Shown: positions 12,600 through 26,530, numbered from the stretch's first letter. The stretch is DNA of 64,000 nucleotides from Apteryx mantelli (GCF_036417845.1 NC_089979.1:27593958-27657957), one strand, 5' to 3'. Made by a program: numbers and translations. Notes: generated by a model not told the origin, from the sequence alone.

Positions 12600-12834
12600 G
12601 CATATAGGCAGCTTCGGGAAAAAAAGTAGCTTTGCAGATATCTATAGTGAGCTACAAGGCATCAGGAAGAAATCATGGAAGTACATGACTGAAAATTCAC
12701 AAAAGCTGGCATCGCCGGCCAGCTGGCATTCGCAGGTGACTTTTCTGCACTGACCAAAATATGACAGGGAAGTAGAAGAGGAGTAATAAAGGGAATAGAT
12801 TGCACTTGTGAAGGCCAAAAAAAAAAAAAAAAAA
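12600..12834 (+). repeat. Retrocopy-like segment with poly(A) tail
   Basis: An AATAAA at 12785-12790 is followed 26 bases later by an uninterrupted run of 18 A (12817-12834). This is the arrangement left by reverse transcription of a polyadenylated RNA. The sequence 5' of it does not read as a known protein and its left edge is not defined; I set 12600 only loosely. No target-site duplication is obvious around the tail. It may instead be a chance A tract next to a chance hexamer. Confidence 0.35.
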
Positions 12835-15101
12835 GACATTGCGGTAACCACACGTGAAGTTATGAGAACTTGAAGGTGAGTTGAAATATGAAATGCTGTA
12901 TTTAAAAAAAGATAAGGAACTTAAAGAAGTTCAAGATGGTAGTGGCCAGTAAGCTGGAATGGCAGGTGAGGCTGTTGTCTCCAGCAAGGAAGGACAGACA
13001 TAGCGAGGATGGCCTCAGTAGAAATATTTAGCATTCTTTTAGCCATGCTTAGTTTGAGTTGGTGGCAAAACGCCATAGACAGAAGTCAGTCTGAGGTTTG
13101 GTTTTGAATAGGAGGTGCTAAAGAGGTAGACAGTAAGTATTCTGCATAGAAACATATGATAACTGAATTTGTGTTTACAGATGAGAATACCAGAGATAAG
13201 GAGACGAGGACAAGAGACATCACTCAAGTCCAATAGAAACTGATTAGGGTAAGAGAAACTCTTTCCCGAGAACACACTGAAGAAGAGATTAGAGAAGAAT
13301 GAGGAGAGAACAGAGCGATGGGCGCAAAGGGCGGCCAAGACTTCAAGAAGGGTGATGGTCACCCTTCAACACTGCCGTGTTGGCAGCAGCCAGCAGGTTA
13401 AAGAGCATGAGGAATTCACACTGGTCCCGATTAGTACCTAAAAAGTCATAAGGTACTTTGAGAGCTGTTGCAGGGTAATACTTGAGGTAGGAGAGGGTCT
13501 GAAATGGCATAAGGGAGAGGTACTCCCGTGGCTAGAAACAACTCATGCGGTGAATTTGCAGAGGAAAGGGGGAGGAAGCAGCAGTGGGAGGGGCGAATGT
13601 GGTCAAGTATGGGTTTAAGACGTGAAGAGGAAAGCACGCCTTTATTGTGAGAACTGAGAACTACAGAAGAGGAAGGGGAGAAGAGTACCATGGGGGAGAT
13701 CAGGAGATGGGATGTGACACCGGCACAAGTGGAGGTAAGAAACTTCTGTATCTGTGACAGAAAAGGAGGAGGGAGTCAGGTGGAGGGGAGACGAGCCAAA
13801 GCAGCCAGGGGAGGAGAAAATGAAGCTACCTGTAATTTTTCTCTTGGAACAAATGGGTGAAATTCTGTGAAGAGAGAGAAGTGAAGATGGGAAGAAAGTA
13901 AAATTTCAGAAATGAGTCAAAAGCGATAAAAGGTGGCTGTGTTTGTTGGCATGTTTCAAGTTGAAAAAACTAGCACTAAACATTGGATGTCAAAATGGAA
14001 AGAGGGGTAAATCAGTTGAGTGTGGAAGAACATACAATATATAGGATCAGCAAGCATAATGATGAAGAAAAGGTAGATAACTATCATATATGAATCTTAG
14101 TAATCTAATCCCATCCCAAACTTTTATTATATCCTTCTCTTTTTGCCAGCCAGCATATGTAGCTTTCCGTGTTTAATCTCTAGAATGATACGTATCTGTA
14201 GCCAAATGTTTGTATCTTTACTAACAACGTTTTGATAGTTATTTTTAATTAAAAGGAAGTAATGGAGTAATTTCTCTTCTTTTCCCTTCATTTTTCCTTT
14301 ATTCCTATTTTAACTCATCTTTTTTTTTGAATATATGTTCACTTCTCTACTTGATTTTTCTGCAACCACTTTAATAAAGGATATTGTGATCTCTAGATTC
14401 TTTTTCACAAAGACATACAGAATGATATTAATTGTTATGCCTAAAATAAGGGAGACCACTTTTCCTAGCATCAAGAGAAATCACTTACAGACAAATACAT
14501 GTGGTAGTAGCTTGTTGCAATATGCTGCTGAGCCTTTGACAATGTTGAACAGCCTAAGTTAGTACAGAGGGACAGCGGTATAAAAATAACAAATTACTTC
14601 TTGAAGCACTGCAGGTGGTGAAATTGAAAGACATGTAAAACATAAGCTTACATACTGTATATGGTGCAAGTGGCTTGTGGGAGGGAGGGAGTTAAAAAAG
14701 GAATACTCTCAATGAAGCTGTACAGCAGAACAGTTTCTTGCAAGTACATCCATTGCTGTGTAAGCTAAGAACTTTTCATGAGATTCAGCTAATGCGTAGG
14801 CTATAGCTGGGGAAAATAATAGACTACATTTCTGCTTAGTAACTGGTCCTTGATCCTTGCAACCCTTTGCACAATTTGCCTGCTCTTTTTAAACAGTCTG
14901 ATTCAACTAAGTGGAGCTGTTAGCAAGAGTAAAGGCTTCTTGAGGAAGTAAGCATCAGACTAGTCCCCAAGGGCAGTTACCATGGGTTGCAAGCAAACCA
15001 CAGGGAAAAGATTTTATATATTAAAAAAAAAAAAAATTGCATGAAAACTGAAGTATCTTAGAACACATTTGTGTATTCTGCTGCGTTATATTGGGATAAA
15101 A

Positions 15102-15128
15102 CATTTTGATATATATATGTGTGTGTAG
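15102..15128. repeat. AT/GT microsatellite
   Basis: A short run (ATATATATGTGTGTGTAGGTGTAT) combines alternating AT and GT dinucleotides. It is a simple-sequence repeat in BAALC intron 1 with no other feature. Confidence 0.8.
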
Positions 15129-15829
15129 GTGTATAACAAACAGACTAGTAACTTAAGATGCACAATTTCCTACCAGAAACCGGTATTATAAAAGTGTTTT
15201 ATAATCTCATTAAGTAGCAACTACAATAAAACTAAATATTTTTGTTCTGAAGTGGACTTTAAGTCATCTTATATTTATTTCTTTCTGTTTTTCAGTGACT
15301 AAGTTAGCTGCTGTATTAACAAATACTCTTTTCTTTATTATACTTGAAAGTGCCTCAGACTGAATAACACAGCATGCTGCCTCATGGTCAGAAAGACTTT
15401 ATAAGCATGGTTTAGCTCATTCAATGTAAAGTCCTTAGGACAGGATCTGTCCCTTACTGTGTTTTCCAACCGTGACCAGCACAGTAAGACCCCAGTCTTG
15501 GCTGGAGAGCGGTTTTGAAATGCAAATAAAATTACTAAATTTTTAAATGATCTAGTAATCAAATGAAAAATAATTCTCATGTCAGAACTGAAAAGCTGTA
15601 TATTGTCTCAGAATTCAGTTGTTCAGTATTTCATCCAATAAACATCTGTTTACTTTTTATCATTACTTGAGTCACAGTATTGGCAAAGGCTTTAAAAACA
15701 AAGACAATTATTCTGTTGTCTTTGTACTATTTCCATAGTAAAGTCTTTTCTCCTGAAGCATTTTAAAGAAAAACAATATCCACAGTGTGTTTCAGTGCAG
15801 ACTAACCTGATGCACTCTGGAGAAAAGTG

Positions 15830-16345
15830 TGATCACGGTATCAATGAAGGTAAGGTCAGTGGTCGGCCGGATATGAAACCTACGCTTTTCAGGTTCAGTG
15901 CGTTCCTTCTGAGGTCATTTACACAATATCTATGAAGAGGGAGCAGGCGGGAGTCCTTTGTAAGGACTTGTGAGGAGAAAAAAAAAAAAAAGAATTATAA
16001 GTATCTAGCAATCTGACTGGCTAACGTTTAATCTGCCATAACTGTCTTTAATATCCTTGTGCGTTTGGTTCAGTTCTGTTGAGCTGAATGACACAGTTGT
16101 GCCGCAGCTCTGCTCTTCTGTGGTGACTGACAGCTCGGGCAAGGTTTTATAGACCGGGCTGGTCTTGGCAGTTAGCCTCTGCTCCAGAACCAGCGTACAG
16201 AGCACAGCATTTCGGTGGCAACCTTTTATACCGAAGTTCTTGAAAATTGCTTTTCCGTTCTGTACTGCTCTATAGTAAGAGAGGCTGAAAGCAGCTGTAG
16301 AAGAATAACGGGGCCGCTTGAGTAGCGGTTGCCATAACGATGGAG
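15830..16345 (-). promoter_or_regulatory. CpG-rich islet with antisense promoter-like motifs
   Basis: CpG dinucleotides recur every 25-35 bases across this block, in sharp contrast to the intron around it. On the - strand a TATAAAAG lies at 16223-16230 and a second TATAAAA at 16145-16151. A GGCAACCG half-site resembling an RFX X-box half lies upstream at about 16326-16333. A 66-codon open frame begins with ATG at 16205 and ends at 16005 on the same strand. The ATG is too close to the upstream TATA to belong to a transcript started there, so protein coding is doubtful. The human BAALC locus produces antisense RNAs (BAALC-AS1/AS2). Calling this an antisense promoter is an inference. Confidence 0.35.
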
Positions 16346-18599
16346 ATGGGTCTTGGTTCTGACCACAGCTGCAATCATCTGCTGCTCATTTACCAGGCAA
16401 GCAAAAAGTTAAAAGTTTAACTTAAATGAAGAGGCAGCCATCAGGTTGTAAATGAAGAACTTATTTTGTGCGGCAGCTTGTTTCTTGTAAATCAGACTGC
16501 AAGAGAAGCATTTAATAAAATAGACTTATGTTGGCTTAAGAGCCAAAGAGTGATTGCTTTTTGCTAATGCATAATAAGGGTAAATCACTATTTCTTTGTG
16601 CTCTGATGTCTGTTACAGTTGTTTGTTTATTAACAGGTTGGTTCAAAATCTGGTGTGTTTAAGAAATAGATTATAGCAGTGATTCTGGCATGTAATATTT
16701 TGAAGGAGATAACTTTATTGCAGTTCAGAATTACAGTAAAAGCGAATAAACAGTGTCTTCCTGAGTGTACACATATTAAGTAATTCTATATTACACCTTA
16801 ATCTACACCTTGGATATAATAACATGGTACTAGCTAAGGATGCCATTTTAATATTGTTTCTGGATTTTAATTTTATTGATTCTTTAAATTTAAACTGCCA
16901 CCAGCCTCTGGAGGTCTGTACTGAAGAAACCCTTTAAAGCCACACAAAAAGAAGAGGAAGAAAGGAATAGATCGCATGTGGAATGTTTTATAGACAGAGT
17001 AGGGAGAGAAAGCTTTTGTATCTATTGTCTAGCTTTCAGAAAGCAGCCTTCTTATGTGTCTACTTTGTACACCAACTTTTTGAGTATGTTAATATTTACA
17101 TGGGTAGGTAATAGACATTTTGCGTATGTAGAACTCCTCTGTAGAGTGGATTTGTGTAGATGCTTACGTATGCATAAGAGGAGGATTGGGTTCAGAGCCC
17201 TTTGAAAATCACTTTCTTAAAAGGAAGATTTGGTAGGGCTGTTCTTCAAAGGGTTTCTTTCTAAATGGCACCCAGTTCTATATAATACTTCCCTGTACCC
17301 GTGGAAGAACACATGCATAAACCTCTCTGTCAGTACTAAAAGTACAAACTCGGTACCAAATGTGAAGGTAAGCCAAAGCAACCAAAAAGCCAAGAGACCC
17401 TGCTGTTTCAGAAGAATTAATCATTCACATATGCTTTAGCAACTTCTAGTGAAACTTTTCACAGCATGTCTGTGGGAGAGGGATGGCAAGTGTCACTGGG
17501 ACAGAAGGGAAATAACACTAACACACAGCCCAGCCATATTCCTCCCTCAAAATGGGGAAATGAGTAATTTTTGCTAGGAACAAATCACATTTTTGCTTCA
17601 GTCTGAGTCAGGGAATTACAAAGAACACTAAATAGCAATAGAGGAAAATAATAGAATTAAATGGATAATCTGTGTAATAAATGATGGTAGCAAACCCACT
17701 GAACTGAAGCAACTCAACATTGCCATTCTTCAGTCTACAAATATACTTGTATTTCACTCAACATAGAACCCAGTCAAGGATTCCAGTATTAACCAAAACT
17801 GATATTTACTACACAACAAGGCCACACTGAAATTACTGGAAAAATTAGACTCAGCTGATAAATATGGTTATTGCAACAAGTTGTATTTTTCAGTCCAAAC
17901 ATTGCTGTTAATTCTGCTGATCCATACACTTCCATCTTTGCTATAGTTTGGTAGTTTAATGCTATCTTAATTTCCCATAGGTATGGATGTCATTTGAGAA
18001 CTGAAACTGAAATATAGGTTGAAAGCAAAATAATATTTTAATATACTATCGGCAGACTTAGGCATTATCCTTTCATGTTCCTGAGTCACCAGAGCCACCT
18101 CCCAAAACTAAATGTTTGCTTATTTTTAAGCACAGAAAACGTTCTACTGATACAGAGACCGCATGTGCTTACATTTATTGCTAGATTGAGAGGACTGTTA
18201 CAGAAGCAAATGTGGTTTGAGATAATATGCAGGGCAAGTAAGTAATTTGGACAGGGTTGCTTGTTGCTGTTTTGCAGCATGACTGTCCAGTATATTTATA
18301 TGCTTTGTGAATTTTTTAATTTATTTTGTTCTGTTGGTTTTATAAAAGAAAAATGTCAGCAATACTTTGTATGTTCTGATGGGCCAGATAACCTCCATCC
18401 ACCACCTGTACAAGTATTTTTAACTGAATTCTTTATTAATAAATATCAAAAGCCATATATAAAGAGTCCATAGTAAGCAAGATTTTCTCAGCAAGTAGCT
18501 GTCATAACTGATAGATGAGAAAAATTCTTCAGTTATGAGACTTTGGGTTGTTACTTTATCGGATCTTACAGACTCAATTGCTGAAAAACTGCAGCCTGG

Positions 18600-18830
18600 T
18601 TTAATGGTAGGTGATGGCTGACATCCAGGTCCTGCCCCGAGCCCCTCTGAAAGGTGATGGCAACTCGGCCAGGAGCAGCTGCCCAGTGGTGGGCAGGACC
18701 CACGGTCTGCGCCTTCCTCAGCAGCCTCTGCTCGCTTGCTCCTTCTGCCTGCATTGCAAAAGCAGGGGTTTGGGATCCTTCCGCTTTGCTAAAAGAGATG
18801 GCTGGTGATGGGTTGTTTGATCTGAACCCC
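18600..18830. other. GC-rich CpG-containing islet in BAALC intron 1
   Basis: About 230 bases stand out from the AT-rich intron, with several retained CpGs (for example CCCGAG, CTCGGCC, ACGGTCTGCGCC, GCTCGC, TTCCGC). Short frames are open on both strands, which is expected from the low frequency of A and T. I see no known repeat or protein. It could be a conserved regulatory element or an old insertion. Confidence 0.35.
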
Positions 18831-21800
18831 AACCAATTACAATTTTTAAATATTCTATAATAACTTTTTCACAAAGCATCTCAGTCTCTGCTTAATTCCA
18901 AGTTAGGCAATGGCCATTGGTCTTGCTAAATTCCTCCTGCAGTTTAAAGTAGACCTACTAGGACTGACCACCACGGTTTACCCTGGTGCTGTCACTTCCC
19001 ATGGATAAAATAAATTCACTGAAAATGTTATGTGCACAAACGCTTAAGTTACATTAAAGACTTTTCTAGCTGTCATAGTATCACAAAGAAGAAAGGTTGT
19101 TAAGTGTCACTAGAGATGATTTGGAACCGTCTCTCTGAATGATTTTTCCAGTGGGAAAAAAGTCCTTTTTAGAACATTGAAATCTTTCATGAAAAAAAAT
19201 TCTTCGTTACTGCTTTCCCAAAAGGCTCTCATTAGCGAAGTGAAGAGCAGCAGGCAGTAGGGAGGAGGCATAGTGAGAAAGGGAAAGTGTTTGGAAGTGT
19301 TTAAGGAGGGAACTTGAATGGTATTTTCTCCTCTTCAGGTGTTTCTTGTCAATGACACTTTCTGCCTGCAGGACTACCTCAGAATGAAACTGCTGTGAAA
19401 AATACTGCTTGTGGAAAAATTTTTCCTTTTATTCCCCTCTTATGTCCTGATTCGGGACATTTAAAAATTCTTTTCTTTTTTCTCAGGAATGATTTTATAC
19501 TTTCTGGCCAATTCTAACCTTATATATTCTAGTGTAGGAATGTATGATTTCAAGCTAACACCTAAAATTGGAACTGGATTTAAGTGAAGACTCCTGCCAA
19601 TCTCAGAGCAGAGCTGCAATATGTTTCATACAGGAAACATGGCTTGGAATGCAGATTACTTTGGTGGCCATTGACTCAAATTTTCAAAATTTCCACATTT
19701 AGCACATATTGCAGTAATCCAGCATTTAAGTGACAGAAGTCTGGATACTTGTAGTCAGTTACAGAAATATATTTCTTAACAGAAACAGAACTGATATTGC
19801 TAGTAATGATATTGCTAAAACTGATATTGCCACCTTTTTTCTCAGATATTCCTGCAGTTTAAAAATAAAACAAGTTGCCTTCAGTTAAAAAAAAAAATCT
19901 GAGATTTAAAATTGGGGTTTTATGTTAAATTCAAATGGAGTAATAGTTAAGCCTGAAAAGTTCTGCGACAGAAGCTATGAGTTTATTATAAGGTTTTTTG
20001 TTTGGCTCACATAAAGCAATACTCCCTTCTAGATTATGCAGACAATATTTCAAAAGATGTGTGAATATGTACATTTCTCTGCAGTGGGCTTGCATGAAAA
20101 AGTGTCTTGTCCTTTTATTGTACAGAAATAACTAATGTATTTCTATCCCAATTTTCTTATCTATGAGTACCTACATAATTATTTCCTTAGACTCTCACAC
20201 TTGCCTTTTCTGTTCTGTTTAGGAAAAAGATAGGTTAAGAGTAAAACAAATAGGTAAATGGGGAGGCACTATTTTACTGGTTAGCATTGGTAGCTGTAGG
20301 CTGCACTGCAGGATTTTTCATTTTAAGTTTTTCTTTAATCCACTGAGACAATCCAGATTGTTTCTGCATTGCTGATCACTTGACTGAGCCCTACGCTTTA
20401 AGCATCTGATGAAACAGAAGTGATGTTGAGCCTCTCATTCCTTCTGGACAATCATGGGCTTGGGATAGCCTATTTAGGTGGATGATAACCACTGAAGAGC
20501 AAAATAACCAATCCCTCTACTGAGTGGCTGATTTTTTTAGCCTTCCAGTTTCCTAGCAATACATATTGTGTGTTTCTGTTTCTATATGTTTCAACTGGAT
20601 ATTGCACTCTCCTCATTTCCTCTCTCGCTGCAATCATCGTTCTTGTAAACTGCTAGTATTTCCCACATGAGGGCCATCAGAAGGGTTATAACTAGCACTT
20701 GCAGTGCTGAAAGTACGATTTTCTGCCACTTGCATAAAGTTGGTGTCTGAGTGCTTTCTGAGTTTCTCTGAGTGTTTAGCACTGTCAGGAGAAAAGATGA
20801 AAAACTGCTCATAGATTTATTTAGTAGGTTGTTAACAGCTACAGCATTAGGTTTTAATACTGCTACTACCCTCATTTTAGAATGACCACTAAATGTGAGT
20901 GATAATTTTTTCACACACATACAAATATCTTAAGTCAAAGCATTTTTAAGGTATCAGTCATACTATGAACCAGTCAAGTCAACAATATCATATATTCATA
21001 TACTGTAAGGCCAAGGGGATCATCTGACCATAAAGCCCACTGGTGTTCCCCAAATTAATTCCCAGGTAGAATATATCTTTAGGGAACCATTCAGACTTAA
21101 TTTACAACTTTTCAATGGTTTGCGTAGGCCTTTGTAAACTATGCCAGTAATTAGTCACTCACTGTTAAAATATACTTGTAATGTCTTACCTGGAACCTTT
21201 AGCCTTAACTTCCAGTTGCTGAACCTCGGTGAGCAAAACTGAAGAGCCATTTCATCTCAGTTTTCATGTTTATATAGATATTTTTAATAGGTATTTGTTT
21301 AGTCTGCTTAAAGTTTTTTACTTTTCCTTGGTACAATTAATTGCAATGATAGTGTCTACTTATCTTAAAATTCCTTGCTTGATTAGTTAGCTAATGAGAA
21401 TGGTAATAACACTTTCATTTCTGTAGTGGAAATTGTTCTAAAAACATTATGATTGATGCTGCATTACCACATCCCTAAGGAGAGACCATGTGAACATCTG
21501 CAAATCCAAGCCACTGTTCAGAGCCTTTCTTAAAACAGGGTAGGTACAACTGTGGTAAGGATGGTTGAGAGAGGAACAATTTGCTGCTTGTTTTCCATTT
21601 AGCACAGTGCTTTCATATAATGGGAACTTCTTTTCTGCCTTTTAAGGAAAGGTTCAGATAGGAACTGAGCCAAAAGCAAGAACCTTTGGAAAACAGGCTG
21701 ATCTGACTTAGTTTGAACACCCATGAAGTAAGGTATTGTGCATAGAGTGTATCATTGGGTAAGGTGAATTTTTCATGGGCAGCACTGAAACCTAAGCATA

Positions 21801-24800
21801 GCATTTTTTGGTGAAAAGCACATTGTTAAAAATTGTTGCCTGTGTGCATTTTCTGTTTGGAATAAATAAAAATTTCATATTCATTTTTCATACATGGGGT
21901 ATGTATATATACAATTGTAGTGTATACAATTTCATATTCACCCCATGCTTCCAGCTTTGTTAAGCTTGTTTGCAAGATAGTTTTACCGTGATTCTGTGTC
22001 CTAATTTGAAATCAAAATATACCAATATGCAAACATTTAGTATCCAGGTGTACCTGGGAAATTAGACCATCTAAGGAATATCAAGGTTTGCATCTTTAAC
22101 ACTGTTCTTTTTGTATTTTACTTGTCTGGCTAGAATGCTTGAATACTCTCTAATAGAAATCTTAATAATATAGTAATAAATCAGATCTGACTTTCAGAGC
22201 TATTTATCATGTGCTTATTTACATAGATGCATGTTAAATTCCAGTTCTAGCATCTTTTAAAAATTCTTTTAGTCTATCAAAGAGGACCATCTTGCCTCAT
22301 TTCATAATAGCCATCGTAAGAAAGTTTTGAAATATAGAACTATATAAGAACCTCATTTGTCTTATGCTCAGAAATGAAGTGACAGAAAACAGAAAAATAA
22401 GGAAGCCTGCCAACCAAAAAAGTCAGAAGTCAGCTTGGTCTCCCAGCTTTGCCAGGACTCCAATATTCTTATATTCATTTATATTTATTAAGTATATTCA
22501 TCATGAGCCAATTTTTTCAGTATTGAATTAGACACTAATACCTTCACCTTCCCGAAGAACAGAATTCCACAAGTCTCCTGAACCTGACAGGACACACATG
22601 AGTCTGGTGGCAAGATCAGGATCTAAGAGTTTGATTTGCCTTCTGCTATTTATTAGCTGTTATACAAGTCCTGTTGTCTTGCATAAATATAGACTGTTTC
22701 ATATTGCTCTTGTTTATTACCTACTTACTTCAGTGCTGAAAGTAAAGCAGATTCTTTTAAACAAAAAATGAAGAGGCTGTTTGTGCTCCTAGGACAAGCT
22801 GAATTCACATAAACATTCAATGGATGATAGCACAGTAGGGTGGTGAACAGTCTCACCCTGGCATCACTTTTCCTACACCAGTAAGGCACATGGTTTCCTT
22901 CTGCTCTCCTAAGGACTGTGGCACGCCAGGGGCATTGCTGAGCGCTACCTGGTTGAAGTCGCTCCTGCCCAGCCATGCATGGAGGACTTCAGGACAGGAA
23001 AAGAGGTTTCCTTCCCCACACAGTGCCTTTTCCCCAGCAGGCAAGGGAAGCACTTTTGTGGAGGTCTCTAAAAAGAGACTCCACAGAATTTTGATGGCCA
23101 GGATAGAACATGCAGAAGATGCAAGTGGTTTGTTTTGCTTCACCATCTAAAATCCATATCACGTTAGAGTTCAGATAAATCATTCTGGATTCTCCAAATG
23201 GCTGAGCAGCAGGAGGATCCAGAAATATAAATACTCTTTCTGATGATATTTTCCTGCTGCAACAGATCCTCCCTCTGCAGATCAGCTGGATCCTTCATCC
23301 TGACTTACAAACTCTCTCTTTGCTATGTCTGAAAAATCCTAAACTCTTCCTTGTTGGGAAAAAAATCTGTTGCAGAGTTTTCCTGACCATCTGGCCTCTG
23401 CATGGGAGGAAATGACTTAAAGTTTCCTTTCTTCCCAACCTTTACTCCCCTTATTTTTAATAGGATCCATTCTGTGTTTCATTTATGCAGTAGAAGTACA
23501 TGCCAGTACTCACTCCTGCAGATCTGTGGTTTTCCCAAACACAAGTAGCTTCAAATCAGGGAAGCAGATATAGAAGACAGGTATTTCAGTGCTCTGTATA
23601 CTTATTATCGATCTGTAATATTAAAAGCAAGAAATTCAGTGATGGTAAAAAATGCATATTTTCTCTGGAATCGACTGTGTTGTAATAGCTTTGTTCATTC
23701 TTAGTGGTGAATTTTCTCAAAGTTCATCTTTGCAGTGGGCTGTGCCACAGTATCTTATTATGCAGGCATTTTATAAAACAGTATGTTATGCATTATTCAT
23801 GAGATAACAGCCACGATAAATAGAAAGGGCTGTTGCTAAACCAGAAAACTGAACCCTACTGGTTTGTCTGTGGTCAATTCCAAAGATATAATAGGGCATA
23901 TTAATCAACATCTACTCACTTTAAACAAATATATGCCTGTTATTCAATACTGTCCCACGTGATAGCACAGGATCCACAGTACGGGTCAGATCTATAGACT
24001 ATTTGGGTCAGAATTCATGGCCAGTTTTGGCCACTACCTGATGCTTTAATATCAGGTGTGAAAATATTGTGACAAGCACGTGGAGTAATCTTCTCCACAA
24101 AAGTCTGATTATTATGGCTAAGATTAACTTAATCTCTGTATTATGAGGCTCAGTTATTACCCCTTCCAAATTTCTTGATACCATTAGCTATTGTAACATT
24201 TGCTATTTTTGGTAGTCGCATAAATTTTCAGTTCATCTTGGAACTTGCTAATATCTTGTTCTTTTGACTGTGTCTGTGCACGTAGATCCAGGCAGTCATA
24301 CCTTCAGGCTGTCTGTGTTTTGAGAAGTTCCCTGTAGTCCTGATAACTAAGGGCTACCTGTAAATGTTGTTGAAAATGAATCCTATCTGTACATTATATC
24401 TTATTTTCACTGATCACATTTGTGGGATGCTGCTGTCTGGAAATTTCTGAGAAGTCATTCAACTTTTAAAAGTACTTAGGATTATAGACAAAAGAGGGCT
24501 CAGAGAACATGGTGGGAGATGGGACTTGGTGAATATTGTCCTCAGAACAGTGAGGTTGAAAGGGAGAAGTTGGGAAGGAGAAGTTAGGACAGCTGTTTGG
24601 TACATCCAGCAGAGAAGGGGAGCATCATGGACAGATTTCCCTGCTGAACGCATTGGTGAACTTGCATGAGATTTTCAAGTGTCATTTGAGAAATGAAACA
24701 TGCCTTTGAACAGTATTGTTTACTGAAGAATTTTGTTATGAAAAACTCTTCTGTCCTTTTAAAAATGGCAGTGTCCTACCAGTGATTAATATACTGCTTT

Positions 24801-26039
24801 ATAGTCTGTAACACAAAGAATCTTGACGATAGTAACTATGGTTAATTAATAAAGGTGGTTTTAGAGCAGGGATAGAATTAAGGTAAGAAAGTCATTGAAG
24901 TGTTCAGAATCTTCCTGATAAAATCTAATTTTGATGTTTGCTTGGACACGCTGGATTTTTCATTAAAGCTACAGTGAAGAGAGTAGGAGGCTATCCCAGA
25001 AAGACTGGAAAAACTTGGTGTCCTACTGGGAGTCTAAACATTCAACATTATGATAAACTGTTAATTATGCGTAGCAGCAGTTCTTGGAGAGCTAATATTA
25101 TTCATACTGTTTTTGTGAGCTATTTAAAAATACTGATGACTTTATTTTTGTGTTAACAGTCAGAATTTTCATGTTCTGTTCACTTTGTCCTCTTCTAGGA
25201 GTTTATATTACATTTAATATACCTGTTGTTCTTCACATGTGATATATATTCCAGACAGACCGGTCATGTCTTGCTGGGTTTCATACTTGCATTGAGATAG
25301 CTTTCATTTTAGGCAACTTTCTATTCATTACATATTAATACAATTATACTCTGTCCTGAAATATCCCTTTAATTTATGGAATAGTTGAAACATACCCAGG
25401 TTTTGATTTGTAAAATTCAGTAAGCAGAATTGATTTTTGTCTGTATTCCATTTTCCAAAATTTCATACTTTGGGAAGTTTGAACAAAAGACACTAATTTC
25501 ATGCCAGCTTTTTAGCGGAAAAAAGCTTTGGGCAAATTTATTTTTTCAAAATCTAATCAAGAATTTGAAAATACACAACATGAAAGTTTATTTGAGACTA
25601 ATACTAAAGTTTACTTGAGACTAAATCATCAGACTTCTTAGTGAAAGAGGTTTTAGAGGAAAATTTCTTTGTATGGGTGTCTTTGTAACCAGTCAGTCGC
25701 ATCCCATTGTAGCCTGGACCAGAAACTTCTTTAGAAATCTTTGGGACATTAAAGTTACTTCTGAAATGCAATGGGGATCTTTGGTGGATCTAGGCTAAAA
25801 GGATGAAACAAATAAATGTCTCCTGACGAAAGGATAGTTGGAAGCAATGTGAACGCACCTCCGAGGGTTTTAGATAGCTCAGCAGGCAACTCAGTGAGAA
25901 GAAAGAGTGTAGCTGGATGGGCGGGATTTGTTCTGGTTTTTTGGTAGTTGCACCAACCCAGGCTGCTTGTTTCCATTCTTGTGCTACCTTCTGAGTTGTG
26001 CCAGTAAAACTGCTCGTGTCATTGGATGATGAATAAAGT

Positions 26040-26530
26040 TGAGGCTTTGATCTGAATCAAAAATAACCCTTTTTTTCCCGATGCTGCTGAAAGAAATTTT
26101 GGTCAAACTACAGCCTAAAGGATTTCCATTGGACTGGTAGGAAAGGCAAGAGTCACAGCTGCCCAGGCAGCCTGGGGAGCTGGCAGCAAGGAAGAGGGCA
26201 GGCAGCGCTGCCGTGGGAGAAGCCGAGAACAAATTCTTTTGCGCAGTTCCCACTGGGAAGATAGACTTGGATTTCTGAGCAACGGCACCGCTCGCTGTTG
26301 CGTATTCTGCCTGCGTCCATTGAAAGAGAACTCAGGTACCTTCTTCATAAACAAACGCGATTACAGGCAGGGAAATACATGCCTCTTATCATCCATTTCT
26401 CCCCCCGATGGGAACAGTGTGGCAAGCCCTGAAGCACCGACTAACCATTCCCGACAGAAAGGGCACTGTTACATTGGTGGAGGTTTGATAATCACTCAGA
26501 AACTCGCGTTTTGGGACTAGAGCCGCAAGA
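26040..26530. promoter_or_regulatory. CpG islet in BAALC intron 1
   Basis: Roughly twenty CpGs fall within about 490 bases, including the dense cluster AACGGCACCGCTCGCTGTTG with TGCGTCC downstream of it (26281-26320). The sequence on either side is CpG-poor. Overlapping frames of 79-93 codons are open on both strands (26239-26520 on +, 25984-26253 and 26115-26354 on -), none with a recognisable domain. It lies 3 kb before BAALC coding exon 2. An enhancer or an alternative first exon is possible; neither is shown. Confidence 0.35.

Noticed and set aside
16321-16345. Complete RFX X-box in GGTTGCCATAACGATGG
   Set aside because: Only one half-site (GTTGCC/GGCAAC) is good and the other half does not fit the consensus, so it is mentioned only as an RFX-like half-site.
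19070-19135. Possible CR1 LINE 3' end (ATAGTATCACAAAG, then AGAGATGATTTGGAACC)
   Set aside because: The resemblance to the avian and turtle CR1 tail is limited to two short pieces with poor spacing, and no terminal 8-bp repeat is visible.
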